Part shown: positions 13,255-25,193 of the stretch, piece after piece
How positions within the stretch are numbered: position 1 is the first letter of the stretch
Layout: the number at the start of each line of letters is the position of its first letter
DNA from: Purpureocillium takamizusanense
Taxonomy: Eukaryota; Ascomycota; Sordariomycetes; Hypocreales; Ophiocordycipitaceae
DNA length: 64,000 nucleotides
Direction: 5' to 3'
Assembly (NCBI RefSeq): GCF_022605165.1
Contig: NC_063075.1
Location: forward strand, 930,001 to 994,000
The notes under the pieces: generated by a model
The model's input: the letters and a program-made list of their open reading frames with translations, nothing else
Databases searched by the model: none
What the model was told of the DNA's origin: nothing
Made by a program: the position numbers and the translations under genes

Positions 13255-14531
13255 TCGGCCTCGACTCTCGATATCCCAGTACCTCTCCTCATCTGGCCGC
13301 TCCGAGGGGGACAGGCGCTCAGCCGAAGCCTCAGGCCCAAGCATGGTTTGGAAGGTGGGTGTTTGATCACTCATACTCAGAGATACGATGAGTGGTGCGC
13401 GGCCGGCAGGGAATCGGCTGCCGGAGCACGGAGGGCTACACGCACGATGATGCGGGGGGCTGCTAGGCCTCGGCATTCTATCGGGGTACCATATATATCT
13501 GCGCCATCTACGGCTTCTCGCAGAAGGGAGGGTACAGTACTGGGCACTAGAGGGGGAAGAGGGCAGCAGACGCTCGCGAACACACAGTCGAGGAGAGCGG
13601 CGGACCGCCCCGCTGCGTCTCCGAGGGTGGCCCGGCGGCGCCCGCTGCAGGCAGTGACTCTGAACGGACCACACAGACGACCGATTTCGCACACGGCGGG
13701 CTGAAGACGATGGGGGCTTTGGCTACGACGCGCAGGAACCTAGTTTTTGGATTGATGGGCGACCGAACATGGTACATGTGGGTGGGAGGCTGTTGTCGGT
13801 ATCGAACAGAGGGAGGACGAGCCGGCGGACGACAAGATGCCTCGTGTTTCCGTTCCTTCTTTTTAAAACATATGAGCGAGGATCTGGAGCGCGTCTGGGC
13901 CGAGCCTTCGGACTCGGTTGTACAAGGGGCGTCGGCCACGCGGGTGTGGATGGCCCCTGGATGGCCCCTCTACCAGGTCTGGTCTGGTCTGGTCTGGTCT
14001 GGTCTGGTGAGAAGCGGTACCGGGAACGAGGAGGGATCTTGGCCCCCAGCAAAGTAAAGTGTACAAGGAAGCGCAGAAGCAGTCGAATAGCAGTAGTATT
14101 ATTCACAACGTGAAAAGGCACCACTGAGCTCGGTGGGGATGTGACCAACAGAGCGTGGCCCAGGTACGTGAGCGCGGTTATGAACAGCCGCAGGGTCGTA
14201 CCCTACTCCATCCATCCATCCTGATCTTATGCCCGTTTCGTGGGGTTGGCAGTCGCGGTCTCGCCGTGCCAATCCCATAGCCTGGTCCTCAAGTATGCAG
14301 CGAGCCTCGGCCGCAGGTGGTTGATGCGCCAGTCGTCACGCGCCTTCCAACAGAGGCGAATTATCTCTCTGCTTCTTCGTCTGCGTGGTCCAGCAGGTGC
14401 CACTTCAGCCGATGAAGGACAAGAACCACCGTTTGCTGTTCGATCAACAGCTCCCGCGATATCCGGAGCTGCTACGTATTGCGCGCGTGGAAAAAAAGAG
14501 AGAGGGAGGCGAGGTGATCTCCTTCCCACGC
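13255..14531. other. Convergent 3' region between PAN3 and LSM7
   Basis: Tail-to-tail spacer of 1.28 kb that should hold both terminators. The main landmark is a GGTCT pentanucleotide array at 13976-14008. I see no gene; the small frames on both strands lack motifs. Confidence 0.55.
13976..14008. repeat. GGTCT pentanucleotide tandem array
   Basis: Six perfect GGTCT units plus GGT, directly after a twice-repeated GGATGGCCCCT (about 13946-13968). It lies in the convergent spacer between PAN3 and LSM7. Confidence 0.95.
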
Positions 14532-15103
14532 TCAAGACTCGTCGTCGGGCTGGGCAAAGGGGTTGGCGATGACTTCGCTGCCGTCGACGGGGGTGATGAC
14601 GACGAGGAGTGTGCCGCGGGCGACGACCAGGCCGAGGGATCGGGAGGACTCGTTTCCTTGATCGTCTGGGGGTCGGCACACACAGGGTTAGCGCTGTGGT
14701 CTGCGAGGGCCGTCGCTGCGATGACCGACGGATGGGTCAAGGAGAAGGGAGGAAGGGGAGGGAGTGCAGGGCACGGGCAAAGCGTCCGATGGGTCAGTCG
14801 ACGGCACGTACCGCGCATCGTCTCCTTGACGTCGTCGAGGACCAGGTTCATGAGCGCGTCGTAGCCCTTGAGGGTGCCGGTGACCTCGCGGCCGCCGTTG
14901 AACTTGACCGTGATCTGCTTGTCCATGTACTTGGCGAGGTCGAGAATGTTCTCCTTCTTGGGCCGCTCGCTGCCCTTGTCGCCGCCTGTCTTGTCGCCGC
15001 CCGGGCCGTGGGCGCCTCCTCCCCGGCCGCCGCCGCGCCCGCCGCGGAAGTTGCCGCCTCCGCCTCCGCGTCCCCCGCCTCGGTGCATGGGTCGTTCGGA
15101 CAT
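14532..15103 (-). CDS. LSM7: LSM7, U6 snRNA / mRNA-decay Sm-like protein
   Basis: Subunit of the Lsm1-7 (decapping, cytoplasm) and Lsm2-8 (U6 snRNA, nucleus) rings. Exons 15103-14812 and 14665-14532 give 141 aa. Residues 1 to about 46 are an RGG/Gly-rich extension. The Sm fold follows: Sm1 with LAKYMDKQITVKFNGGREVTG and GYDALMNLVLDD, then Sm2 after the intron with SLGLVVARGTLLVVI and GSEVIANPF, ending PDDES. The intron lies between the two motifs (donor GTACGT, acceptor CCCCAG). The choice of start between MSERP and the internal Met6 is uncertain, but the first ATG keeps the whole RGG tract. Confidence 0.94.
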
Positions 15104-18100
15104 GATGTGTGTGGGTGAGTGTGATCGGGGACTCGAGCAGAGACGGTGGTTGCTGCAGGTGCTGCGGTTGGCGCAACCAGCTGGAAGGTGGTGACCAGGC
15201 TGGCGGCAAAAAATGTCGGCCCGCTCAATCGACGGTGCCTACCTTGGCGTGGCGAGGGGTGGGGGCACCAGCGTCCATCTTCCCCACTGGAGCCTCCATG
15301 CCTGGGTGCTGGCCAGCAGCCCAGACAGTACAGGGCCTTACAGCACTGCAGTACAGACTACAGGGCGCGGTGCGGGAGAACATTGTTAGGTTGCGAGCAG
15401 CAATGAAACTTGGAACGGAGCCCCAGGCAAGGAACGGGAGCCGCTCAGAAGGAGAGCCAGAGCCCGCCTTCACCAGTAGCTAATTCCTGCTTTAGGTTTA
15501 GAGTCGTGGAGGGGCTCGATGAGCCGCATTCCCCCCCCCTTTGCGCCGGCGCAGAAGAACACATCCAGACCTGGCACCAGGACACCGAAACCTACCTGCC
15601 TTGCCTGCTTACGTAGGTAGTTGCTGAGGAGCAATGTCCCTGGGCCGTCAAGGTCCCTGTGATGCCCGTCGAACAGGCGAGGAGCGGAGGCAATGGTTGC
15701 TTAGCTTGCTTCGAGAGCACCACCCCATGATGCGCTTTCTTGTCCTGTCGTGTCCCGTGGCGAATGGCTCGTCCAAGTCTTTTGGCAATGGATAAGGCTG
15801 TGGGCTCTGCTAAACCAGTCTGTCCGAAGCGACTCGGGGACAAGGCCGCCGTCACGGATCACGTGTGGTCGGCGATGGTTGAGAGATGGGCCGGGATCAA
15901 CGCGCTGATGCCCATCCCGACCCGACGAGCGTGTAAGACGTTTGGTCACCAGAGGTCCCTGGGCGATACTTCGTACTTCTCCGCGCGCCAATCCGTGGTA
16001 GGGCACCGCTCCGCGCCCCGATTACGAGTAGATCTGCGGTGGCCAGGTGTGTGTTCTCTCGCTATCCCACAAGTAACTCCACTCCCTGACGTCGTCATGG
16101 CGCGTCTGTCTGATCGCGGCCCTCGCCACGGCCGCATCCTTCATAGCCAAAGTGGCAAATGCATGACATGTATTACCATGTTCTTTGTGCTCCCTCTGGA
16201 GATTGGGACTAGACGCGACAGCCCTGCGCAATCTGGGGGCACAAGTCTTGGCTGACCGGCTGTGATGCGCCCCTGGGGACACGCATCAGCGCGGCACCTT
16301 TACATGCAGGCCAGCAGTCACGTCTGACCGCGTGAGCGCACAGAGGCCCCAGCCGAGAGAACAACAACGTGGCCGGGGACACGGGTAAGACCATGCCGGC
16401 AGAGCACTGTGGGCGGACCTGACCGGGGGCTCCATCCTGGATTCCTGGGGTATTCCTGGCTGGCAGGCAGGCAAAAGCGGGCACCGACAAGGCCACGGCG
16501 ACTGGAACCCACGCCCGCCTTCGCGGACGCTCGCTCGTGGCCTTGCGGGCGCAGCGCGCGGGATCGGGTGAGACGCCCTGGAATCGAATCAGACAGTAAC
16601 TTACCCGTATGTTATGTATGGCCTCGGTTCGTCCATGCTCGACCCCGATGTCCTAGCACCAATCGAGGGTTAGAACTTGTGGATGCTAGCCGGGAAAAGC
16701 AATGTGCATTTCGGGAACCACTTGGCATCGGTGACGTCTCTGGAGGCACGTCTTTGGCTCACAGCCCCGGCATGGCGGCGGCGGTCGGTGGTGGTGCGGC
16801 ACTGTGGATCTTGCGACGACCCCTCCCGTCTGGAAGCCTGGATGACGCTAGAAACCTGAGCCGCCATTAACTTAGTACTTCGTAGATGATGGACGGGCCT
16901 GGCCTGCCCGGCAATCGCTCCCAAGCCAGGCCAGGCAAGCCAGGCCAGTCATCAGTGCAGCGCACCGCAGCGCACCCACTCAATCCACTGCGGGCGCATT
17001 GCCATGCTGGCCGTGGTGGTGCAGTTTGGTTGAGGTGCTTCCCAGAAGCTGCCCCACGCCGGCCGCAAATCCTTTCCCCCTGGTGCAACGCTGCTAGCCG
17101 TGCCTTTCCACATTTGATTCCACAGCAAAGTCTTTGTGCACCGACGAGTCAACCCCTCTCTGTGGCCTGGTGCGGGGACGGGTCCTTTTTTCACTGCTCG
17201 AGCGTCGTCGGCGGCTGTCGTGTGGGGGGAGTTTCGCGACGGAGAGCCAACTTGGACACTGAGGGCACGCGCCGAGGCGAACTGATGGGTGAGTTAGTTG
17301 TTGGAGAGGTGATGTCAGGTCCGGAACAGCTGAATGGTTACAGTTTATGAGGATCCAATCCTGGCTGGGTGCCTAGGTTGTCGGGCCTGCTTGCTCCTGG
17401 CGCGATTGGATTCGCACGAGTGGCACCTTCCTCCATCTCTGCCCTCTCTGCTCTTGCCTGGCACGCGTGCAGTCGCCTTGCCCCCGTGCGAAGTACTTCG
17501 TACCACTACTAACGTTAGTAGTACTCAGGTTTCCAGCACCACCCACTCACTCACTGCACGACGGCACCTGCAGCAGGTGCGAAGAAGAGGGGGCCCCGGC
17601 CCGCCATCCCATAACTACCTACCCTGCCTCCCATCCCGCCCCTGTCGGCCAGAGTGCCAAGTCCCAACCTACAAGTACGAGGTACCTACCACCTGAATAA
17701 GGGCAAGCCCTGCATCTTGATGTTATTCCCAGCGTTGCACGTATCCGGCGCGACCTAGATACTCGACGCGACACGGCCTTGCAGGCGTTGTTTCAACGTT
17801 TTCCCGCTGCTTCGCTCGTCTTCGCCCCCCCTCTTTGACTCATTCGTCGTACACTCTCATCACACCAATCTCCTCCTCTAGTTGCTCCCTCCGCCCGCAC
17901 CCTTTACACACGACGTCGCCGCCGCCGCCGCCCTGCCTGCCTGCCACAGCATCGCACACACCTCACACCCTGCAGACAGGCACCGTTCCTTGCTTCCGTC
18001 GCCTCGCCTCGCCTCGCCTCGCCTCTTGGGTCGCACAACGCCCGCCAGCAGCCCGCTGCCCCCCGGCCGCGGCCATCTCCCACTTACACGCGCACAAGCT

Positions 18101-18662
18101 GCGGCTCCATGCACGAAAGGGCCTGACGCCGTCGAGCGCAAGCCACTCTCTCCAGTCCTCCACCGGACCCACTGGCCATATTGGGACCGCTCCGCCATGC
18201 ACGGCTGATGGTTTCGCCTTTCCTCTGGCCTCCCTGTGTTGCGACATATTACTGTGGCCTAGGGCCCTGGCTCTTGTGTGCGCCTCGCCTGCTCCTCCGT
18301 CCTCCACGCGCAACGGCAAACCGGACGAGTCGAGACATCTGCAGCGCCGTCTCTCCTCGCTCGTCCGGCCCGGCGCCCTCCCCCTCTCGAGCGATTGACT
18401 TTAATAAAGACACTCCCCTTTGACGGCTTCTGCTCACAGTCGCTGCTGCTGCCTTTCGCTCAGCGCGGCCTGTCAGGCACGAAATCTCGGGGCTGGTCCC
18501 GCGACACCCGGTCACGTCGCGGTCGGGCGCGCCATTACAACACCGTGTTGGAAGCGACAACCAGTTGCCCACTTAGAAGACGATTCGATTGTCTTGAGAC
18601 CTGCCCCGGCTGTCTTAAAAGCAGCCTTCGGCCGTCGAGCGCGGGCGGGCCCCGACTGCAAT
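15104..18662. other. Divergent spacer LSM7 / Zn2Cys6 gene
   Basis: 3.56 kb with no gene I can support. It contains TTAGTACTTCGTA near 16868, a perfect 16-bp palindrome CTACTAACGTTAGTAG at about 17508-17523, a GCCTC x5 array at 18001-18025, and a long pyrimidine-rich stretch from about 17800 leading into the next gene, typical of a fungal promoter and 5' leader. Confidence 0.55.
18001..18025. repeat. GCCTC pentanucleotide tandem array
   Basis: Five perfect GCCTC units in the pyrimidine-rich upstream region of the Zn2Cys6 gene that starts at 18663. Confidence 0.9.
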
Positions 18663-20710
18663 ATGGCGCATGTAACTGCCGGCGCCGACGCCGACCTGCA
18701 CAAACGAAAACGCGATTTCGACGACAGCGGCCTACAGCACGGCCACGGCCACTATCCGACTGGCCATCATCAACAAGGTACGGTTGCTCAACTTAAGCCC
18801 CCCGATGGTTCATGCGCAATTCGCCATCTTGGCGACCCCAGACTCTCGAACCGGCAGACACTGTGACCCCATTCGCACTGCCGGGTTGTTGGGGAAGCGG
18901 ACCCGCGTGTTCTGGCCCTACCAGGCCAAACGGTGCCTGCATGGGCGTAAATTCTCCGATAGAGTTTGCGCCGCCCGTGACTGGCGGCGGCGCGACGCGT
19001 GCATGCCACTCAAAGTCTTACCCTGTTTCCGCCTGACAGTTGACACACTGGGTTATCATGTCAATCCACCGTCCCACAACACCTCTTATCACCTGCGCCT
19101 TGACCCGACGAGCGTCGGGCGGCTGCATTGCATTGTCGATGCTGCGCGTCGCTAACCAACACCTTAGAGATCTGGAGCATCGTTGGCTGACGCGCTGGAA
19201 CGTGCAGGTACGGCTGGGTACATCAATTACCTGCCCAAGGCGAACACCGAGCGATTACCGCTCGTACAAGGCGATGCAGATACCTTTGCCGACATAATTG
19301 GCCTCATCGGCGAATACGAAGGCATGTCTCGATTACTTCTCAAGATCGTTGCGCACGCAATGCTGACCAGCCTGCAAAGGCGTGCTTGATCGCCAGGAAA
19401 GTCTGGCCGCCAGCCTGGGCGCCAAGCTAACGGGCCCACGGCTGTTAAAGGGCATCGAAAGATTCTTCGATGGGCCGATCAAGACCAACAATTCTCAGCC
19501 CTTCTCCAGTCCCATCAGCTGGCTCGATGTTGTATCCTTTGCCAAGGCCAACCCCAACGACTTTGTCTTGACGGCTATGCCTGACGGCTCGCGCTGCTGC
19601 CACTTCATGTGCAAAGGCGTACGCACAGAAATCACAGAAGACGACTGGCGGCTCATATCCTCGGGGGCGCTCGACCGGTTTCCGCTCGAGCACCCGTTTG
19701 AGGAGGATGAGACAGCGGAACTTGCCACGCTAGACATACTGGAGCAGCGAACGTCCATGTTGTACAAGAAGGCCGACGAAGTGGCCGCACGGGCCCGCAT
19801 CCTGCACCATAAGCTGGGCCACAGGAAGAACGACCTCGGCCGGCGGCGGAAGACACACGATGCTGGCAGCACCAAGTTCCATGCGGCCAACCACCCACCG
19901 CGGTCATCGGGCTTCAATCCCTCGTATGACCTCCATGCAGATCTTTTGCAGCAGTTCTTAGCCCCCGCCTCTTCCATAGTTCCGTCGAGATCAACCTCGG
20001 GGGCCGAAGTGTCCGTGACCAGCCTCGGTCCGGTGTCACCATCTATACAACCTTGCAACCAACATCGTTTGTCGGGGCAGTCGGGCCGGTCGTCTATAGG
20101 CAACCTTCCAGATGCTGCCGCCCAAGCCGTGGCAGACAGTCGAGGGGAGATGTACAGATCGCTGATCACCCAGAGCACGGATAGACTCGGCAAAGGCGAC
20201 GTCATCAGCCCGCCGTGCGATCGGTGCCGGCGCTTGAGACTTCAGTGCGTCAAGCATCTCACAGCCTGCCAGGGGTGCACCAAGAAGCACGCCAAGTGCA
20301 GCTGGAAGACGGTCACGGATGACGAGATTGCGCGTCTCAAGTACGACATGGGCGTTGAAGACGAGCCGGAATGCGAGCAAGACGCTAGCCTGCCTATCCT
20401 ACGAGAGGCCCTGATCACAAGAGCCGGGGACACTACACCCGTGACGCTAAACGTCGAGGGTGTGTCGCGGCCGGCGAGCAGGGCCGACACGGAACTCGGC
20501 TTACCCCCCGTGTACAGCCCGGATCCGATGTCGATGGGCAGGCAAGAGGGCGGGCATAAAGAGCCGCGAAGGCCGCACCTAGCCCGTGGCCCGCTGGGGA
20601 CTCCACCGCCGCGAGAGCACCCCCGCGTGACCAACATTTCGTCTCTCATATGCGACCACGATTACGGGCGGCCGCCACAACACGAAGGTTCCAATCCACC
20701 ATCCCGTTGA
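18663..20710 (+). CDS. Zn2Cys6 protein with C-terminal zinc cluster
   Basis: Putative nuclear DNA-binding regulator; target unknown. Exons 18663-18777, 19208-19321 and 19380-20710 give 519 aa. The N terminus is MAHVTAGADADLHKRKR. The middle (about 39-190) is a conserved-looking helical region with GYINYLP, FADIIGLIGEYEG and LDRQESLAASLGAKL, then WLDVVSFA. The zinc cluster is C356-x2-C359-x6-C366-x6-C373-x2-C376-x6-C383, perfect spacing but near the C terminus instead of the N terminus. No Fungal_trans domain is visible. Intron 1 is 430 nt, much longer than the others here. Intron 2 needs a GC donor (GCATGT), since reading through meets a stop; an alternative acceptor 9 nt upstream adds three residues. 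I recall similar proteins in other Sordariomycetes, without a known function. Confidence 0.78.
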
Positions 20711-21548
20711 TTGCCTCTGGCTGGTGGCGGTAGGGCGTGGGAGGCTATGTATCGATTGCCACCTTGCTCCTCGTGCGACACGGTATTTCGGTTGCAGAGG
20801 GTTTATTGAATGTGAAATCAAGCTACCTGTTCCTGTCTGGAGGCACGGGCAGTTGTTGATGTAGGGTTGCATATGGCCGCGGAATCAGCGCTATGCGAAG
20901 TAGGCTGCGCGGAATCGCAGTCGAGATGACAGGCAGAGCCACGCGGCGTCTAGGCTATCGACAGACAGATAATGATAATGCGAGGGATATCTAAACACTC
21001 ATGTTGATGCCGGTATCAAGATCATATACTTTCGTAGCTCATGGCGGGACAGTCGTGCATTGCCGGTCGAGGACTCGAGAAAGCACCGGATCGCTGTATC
21101 GCATTACTGAGGGGCCTGAGTAACCTCAACCCGGGACGGCCGGCAGAGGCTGCGGTTATCGTAAGTACTGGGTACTTTGCGCTGACCACCGCAGCCGCTG
21201 ACAAAGCCGGCGGCCTTGTGTTGGACCCTGGGCTGTGGCTGGATCCATGCCGGCGCTGACGACTCAAATGGCTTGCGCGCGTCGCGGCGGAAAAAAAAAG
21301 TTGGGTCACTTCCATTCATCATCGGTATCTTCTGCCGCGCCCAGTTCCCTAACGTGCGCCCCTTTGCTGCGCCGACCAAGACCGCAGCGACGACGACGAC
21401 GCACACGAGCGGATACGAATCACTTTCAATGGCGGGCTACTAGCCGCCTCCAACATCGTCCCATATCAGCGTCCAGCGCTTCCCATATCGCATCAACCGA
21501 GCCTCGCTGTCGCTCGGGAACCCCCCTCAACCCCCCGGCGCTGCGGCC
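20711..21548. other. Spacer upstream of mitochondrial carrier
   Basis: 838 bp between two rightward genes, presumably a terminator followed by a promoter. A GTAAGTACTGGGTACTTT stretch lies near 21161. No gene seen. Confidence 0.5.
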
Positions 21549-22826
21549 ATGGCGCAACCACAGCCGTCGGCGGCATCTATCATGGCGAGCCGTGACGACA
21601 CAAGGCCGTTTCAACATCCACATACGCCCGCAGAGCATGCCGTGCTCATCCAGTCTCGCGAGACGGGTGACGTGCTCCCAGAAGATAGTCCGCGGGGGCA
21701 GGTCAAGGCGCTTCCGTTCGCCAAGTCCTGGGTTCACCTGTTTGCCGGAGCGTAGGTCTCGCTATATAGCCCGCAGGACCTTCTTCCTGAGCCTTGCTGA
21801 CGCATAGCCCTCATGACAGAGTTGGCGGCATGACGGCTGCGACCCTTACCGCGCCCCTCGACGTGCTCAAGACCAGGCTGCAGTCCGACATCTACCAGGC
21901 CCAGCTGCGAGCCAAGGCACACACCATAGGCCCGCTGAATCCGGCGCGCGCCGCGCTGTACCACCTCACGGACACGATCCAGATTCTGCGGGGTGTATAC
22001 CAGACCGAGGGCGCGCGAGCGCTCTTCAAGGGCCTGGGTCCGAATTTGATTGGCGTGGTGCCGGCGCGGAGCATCAACTTCTACGTCTACGGTAATGGCA
22101 AGCGGCTGCTGGCCGAGCACTGGAACCGCGGCGAAGAGGCGCCGTGGGTGCACCTGGTGGCGGGCGTCATGGCTGGCGTGGCGACGTCGACGGCGACCAA
22201 CCCCATCTGGATGGTCAAGACGCGGCTTCAGCTCGACAAGAACGTGTCGGAGCGGAGCGGCGGAGCGATGCAGAGGCAGTACCGCAACAGCTTCGACTGC
22301 GTGCGCCAGATCGTGCGCGGTGAGGGCATGCGCGGTCTGTACAAGGGCATGAGCGCGAGCTACCTAGGCGTCGCCGAGTCGACTCTGCAGTGGATGCTGT
22401 ACGAGCAGATGAAGGCGTCGCTGGCGCGCAGGGAGCAGCGCATCGTGGCAAGCGGCCGCGAGAAGACGCTGACGGATCGCGTCATCGACTGGACGGGCAA
22501 CATGGGCGCCGCAGGAGGTGCCAAGCTGATAGCCGCCGTCCTGGCTTATCCACACGAGGTGAGTGCTCTGAGCCATACTTGTTTTGGAACGTGCGGTATT
22601 GACTCGCAGTCAGGTCGCGCGTACGCGTCTTCGACAGGTGCCGCTGGACGGCGGCCGCCCCAAGTACACGGGCCTGGTGCAGTGCTTCAAGTTGGTGTGG
22701 AAGGAGGAGGGCCTGATGGGCCTGTACGGCGGACTGACGCCGCATCTAATGCGTACGGTACCGAGCGCGGCCATCATGTTTGGCATGTACGAGGGCATTC
22801 TGCGCCTGTTCAACACGCCGGCTTAA
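21549..22826 (+). CDS. Mitochondrial pyrimidine-nucleotide carrier, RIM2-type
   Basis: SLC25-family inner-membrane carrier, closest in pattern to yeast Rim2, which exchanges pyrimidine nucleotides and supports mtDNA maintenance. Exons 21549-21751, 21820-22558 and 22614-22826 give 384 aa. Three Solcar repeats each carry the signature: PLDVLKTRLQ, NPIWMVKTRLQ and YPHEVARTRLR. The long first matrix loop and the W in the second signature (NPIW) are typical of the Rim2/folate/NAD subgroup. An N-terminal tail of about 60 residues precedes the first helix. The last intron interrupts the third signature exactly at HE/VART. The family is certain; the substrate is inferred. Confidence 0.9.
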
Positions 22827-25193
22827 AAGACGCCCACGGTTCTCATGACTCGGACGATTGCCGTTTCGCCTTGACGTACCCGAAGGAGGACGTCGGTGTG
22901 TATATTGTTGGAGGGAAATGTGAGACGCGGAAGAGGGAAGGACATGTCATTGCCGCTCGGCTGAACACACACGCTGTATGTATGCTTGGAATACCCGCCT
23001 TTGATGTACGATAGGCAATGCCCGGCCGCCGATGAGTTGCGAGCCTTAGACGAGGGCATTGAGGCTGGCGTTTGGGTGGGTGGGATGGGGACATTGGCCA
23101 CACCCGGTTAATAGACTTTTGGCATCTTGGCTTCCTACGTTCTGCGTGCCTCCTCACGGTGCTCCGCATCTGCGGTCATGAGACGGGCCCTCCGCCGCCG
23201 CTACGACATTAAGCGAGTTTACTTTTTGCAGCTGAGGGCCGTAGGCGAAGGATCTAAATACTCAGCAGCTGAAGCCAAGCCTATCCGCGCGCGCGCGCGC
23301 TCGCTTATCAGTTCGTTGTCGCGAAGGGCGGTGGGCGGCATCGGCGTTGGCACTGGTACCGACGAGCCAGCTGATGGATCGGTCATGCTAGCCGAGGCTG
23401 AGAGGGGGGCGATGGTAGTGGTGGACGACACGATGACGATGGTGGTAGTGGTGGTGCTGTGGTGCTGGTGGTGGTGATGTTGGATGGCACTCCAGGCACA
23501 GACTGAGTGTCCTTTTGACGAGTCGGGGGCCCGGTTTTGATAGGGACGCTGCCGACGGGGTTCGCTTTCGACTCTCGAGGTCGGCTTGTGTTCATGTTTT
23601 CGGTTACATTCACTAACGCAGAGTTCAGCGTAATAAGCGATCGGCGCACGCCAGTAACGAAGCAGCGTTCTGAGTACTAAGGTAAGTAGGTACAAATATT
23701 GTTGGGCGCTCCGGAAATTTGAACGCTAGGGCGCGCGAGAGAGACAGAAGGGAGGAGGGGGGCGGGATCGGAGAGATAAGGCTTTCAAGTGGGTTGCAAA
23801 AATAGAGGCACTGCGAAGCATTCAACCTCACTTTCACAGCGACTTACCGTCCTCGCTAAAAAAGGAAATACATACAGATAACCTTGAAGATCTATCAAGT
23901 AACATATTATTTTTGTTTTCCCCTTTTCCGCGTGTAGAAGCAGGGAATACTCGTTGAAATTGATGGGTTCTGGGGGGTAATTGGTAGGCATGCCGCCTCT
24001 GCAGTGCCTCTTTTTTTGCAGCCCACTTGGCTTTGTAGGGTTGGGCCGCAGAGAGGGGATAACGAAATGGATGGATGGATTGGATGCAAGGGCAAGGTAC
24101 CAGACGGACGCGGGCGATGCCGCAATCTGTCGGCAGAGCCCGGGAGACTGTTAGACCTCCTTCGGGATACCTACGTTACTAAGTAGGTGTGTAGATTGCA
24201 CTGGAGTGGTTACTGGTGCACGAAATAAGCTTTTCTGGGAGGAGACTGGACGACATGGATGGGTTCGTGAGGGCGTGGTGGTGGCCGTGCGCTCGACGAC
24301 GACGACGACGGCTGTCATCCGATATCTTTCGATTGAGCCCCATTTTATCGGGATTGGCGTCGGTACGGACATGCATGGCGTGAAAGGGGCGGAGATTGTG
24401 GCACGGCACTTGCACCGAGGATGCCGTTGCACTGCCGGTGGGGGCGCCGCACGCTCGCTCACCCGTCCGACCAGCCGGCCGGGCCGGGCATAGATGGGCC
24501 GGCCGGGCCCATGGCTGTTTGCTCCAACAACGCCGACCAAGGGTTCTCCCCCGGGAGGGCCCCCTCCCCCCCCTCCCCCCGGGGTCCGGGAAGATGGGGG
24601 AAGGGCAAACCCGGACGGTCGGTCGGACGGTGGGCTGATTCTTATCTTTGAGACATCACAATGTCCCAATGTTTGTCTGTGCCGATGCCCTAGCCTCAAA
24701 TCCTTGGTTGGCTCAATGCTCCGTCGCACGACGTGTAAGGAAGAAGAAAAAAGAGAATTGCCACGGAGATGGAGCCGAACGATTGAAGTCCGTCGGCGGG
24801 CGGTTCGCCGGGGTTTGGACGCCCTACTTGGCTTGGTTAGTACGAACAAAGTTAGTTTGGGGATGGTGTTGATAAGGAGGCAGGAGCATGTCTATGTGAA
24901 TGTGAATGTGAATGTGAAGGAAGGAAGAAACAACGCAAGTCTCTGGACGTGTCTTTTGAGTTTAAAGGGCATTGCGTGTGATTCCGGCTTGTCGTCTCGT
25001 CGTCTGGCCGTGCGTATATAAAGTAGATGTGCTCGCCAGCTGTTGGATTTCTTCTGAGCCATGAGCCAAGACCCCAAGCCTCTCACCCTCCAGTCTCGAT
25101 CAGGTCCTCCAAATCAAGTCTTTTGCTCATAAACTCAACAATACAGTCGCTGTAAAGACAGGAAGAAAACATTCCCCCCATCCTTCGTTCAAA
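22827..25193. other. Spacer, carrier to secreted-protein gene
   Basis: 2.4 kb without a gene I can support. It holds a GC dinucleotide run near 23288-23300, GTGGTG-rich sequence near 23430-23475, AGTACTAAGGTAAGTAGGTAC near 23671 and TACCTACGTTACTAAGTAGGT near 24170. The right end carries the TATA box of the next gene. Confidence 0.5.
25015..25023 (+). promoter_or_regulatory. TATA box of secreted-protein gene
   Basis: TATATAAAG lies about 170 nt upstream of the ATG at 25194 and is followed by a pyrimidine-rich leader, consistent with a core promoter and a 5' UTR of roughly 130-145 nt. Inference from sequence only. Confidence 0.55.

Noticed and set aside
19183..19389. Short stand-alone frame (about 68 codons) as a separate gene
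   Set aside because: Its middle part is exon 2 of the Zn2Cys6 gene; the frame ends by reading into intron 2.
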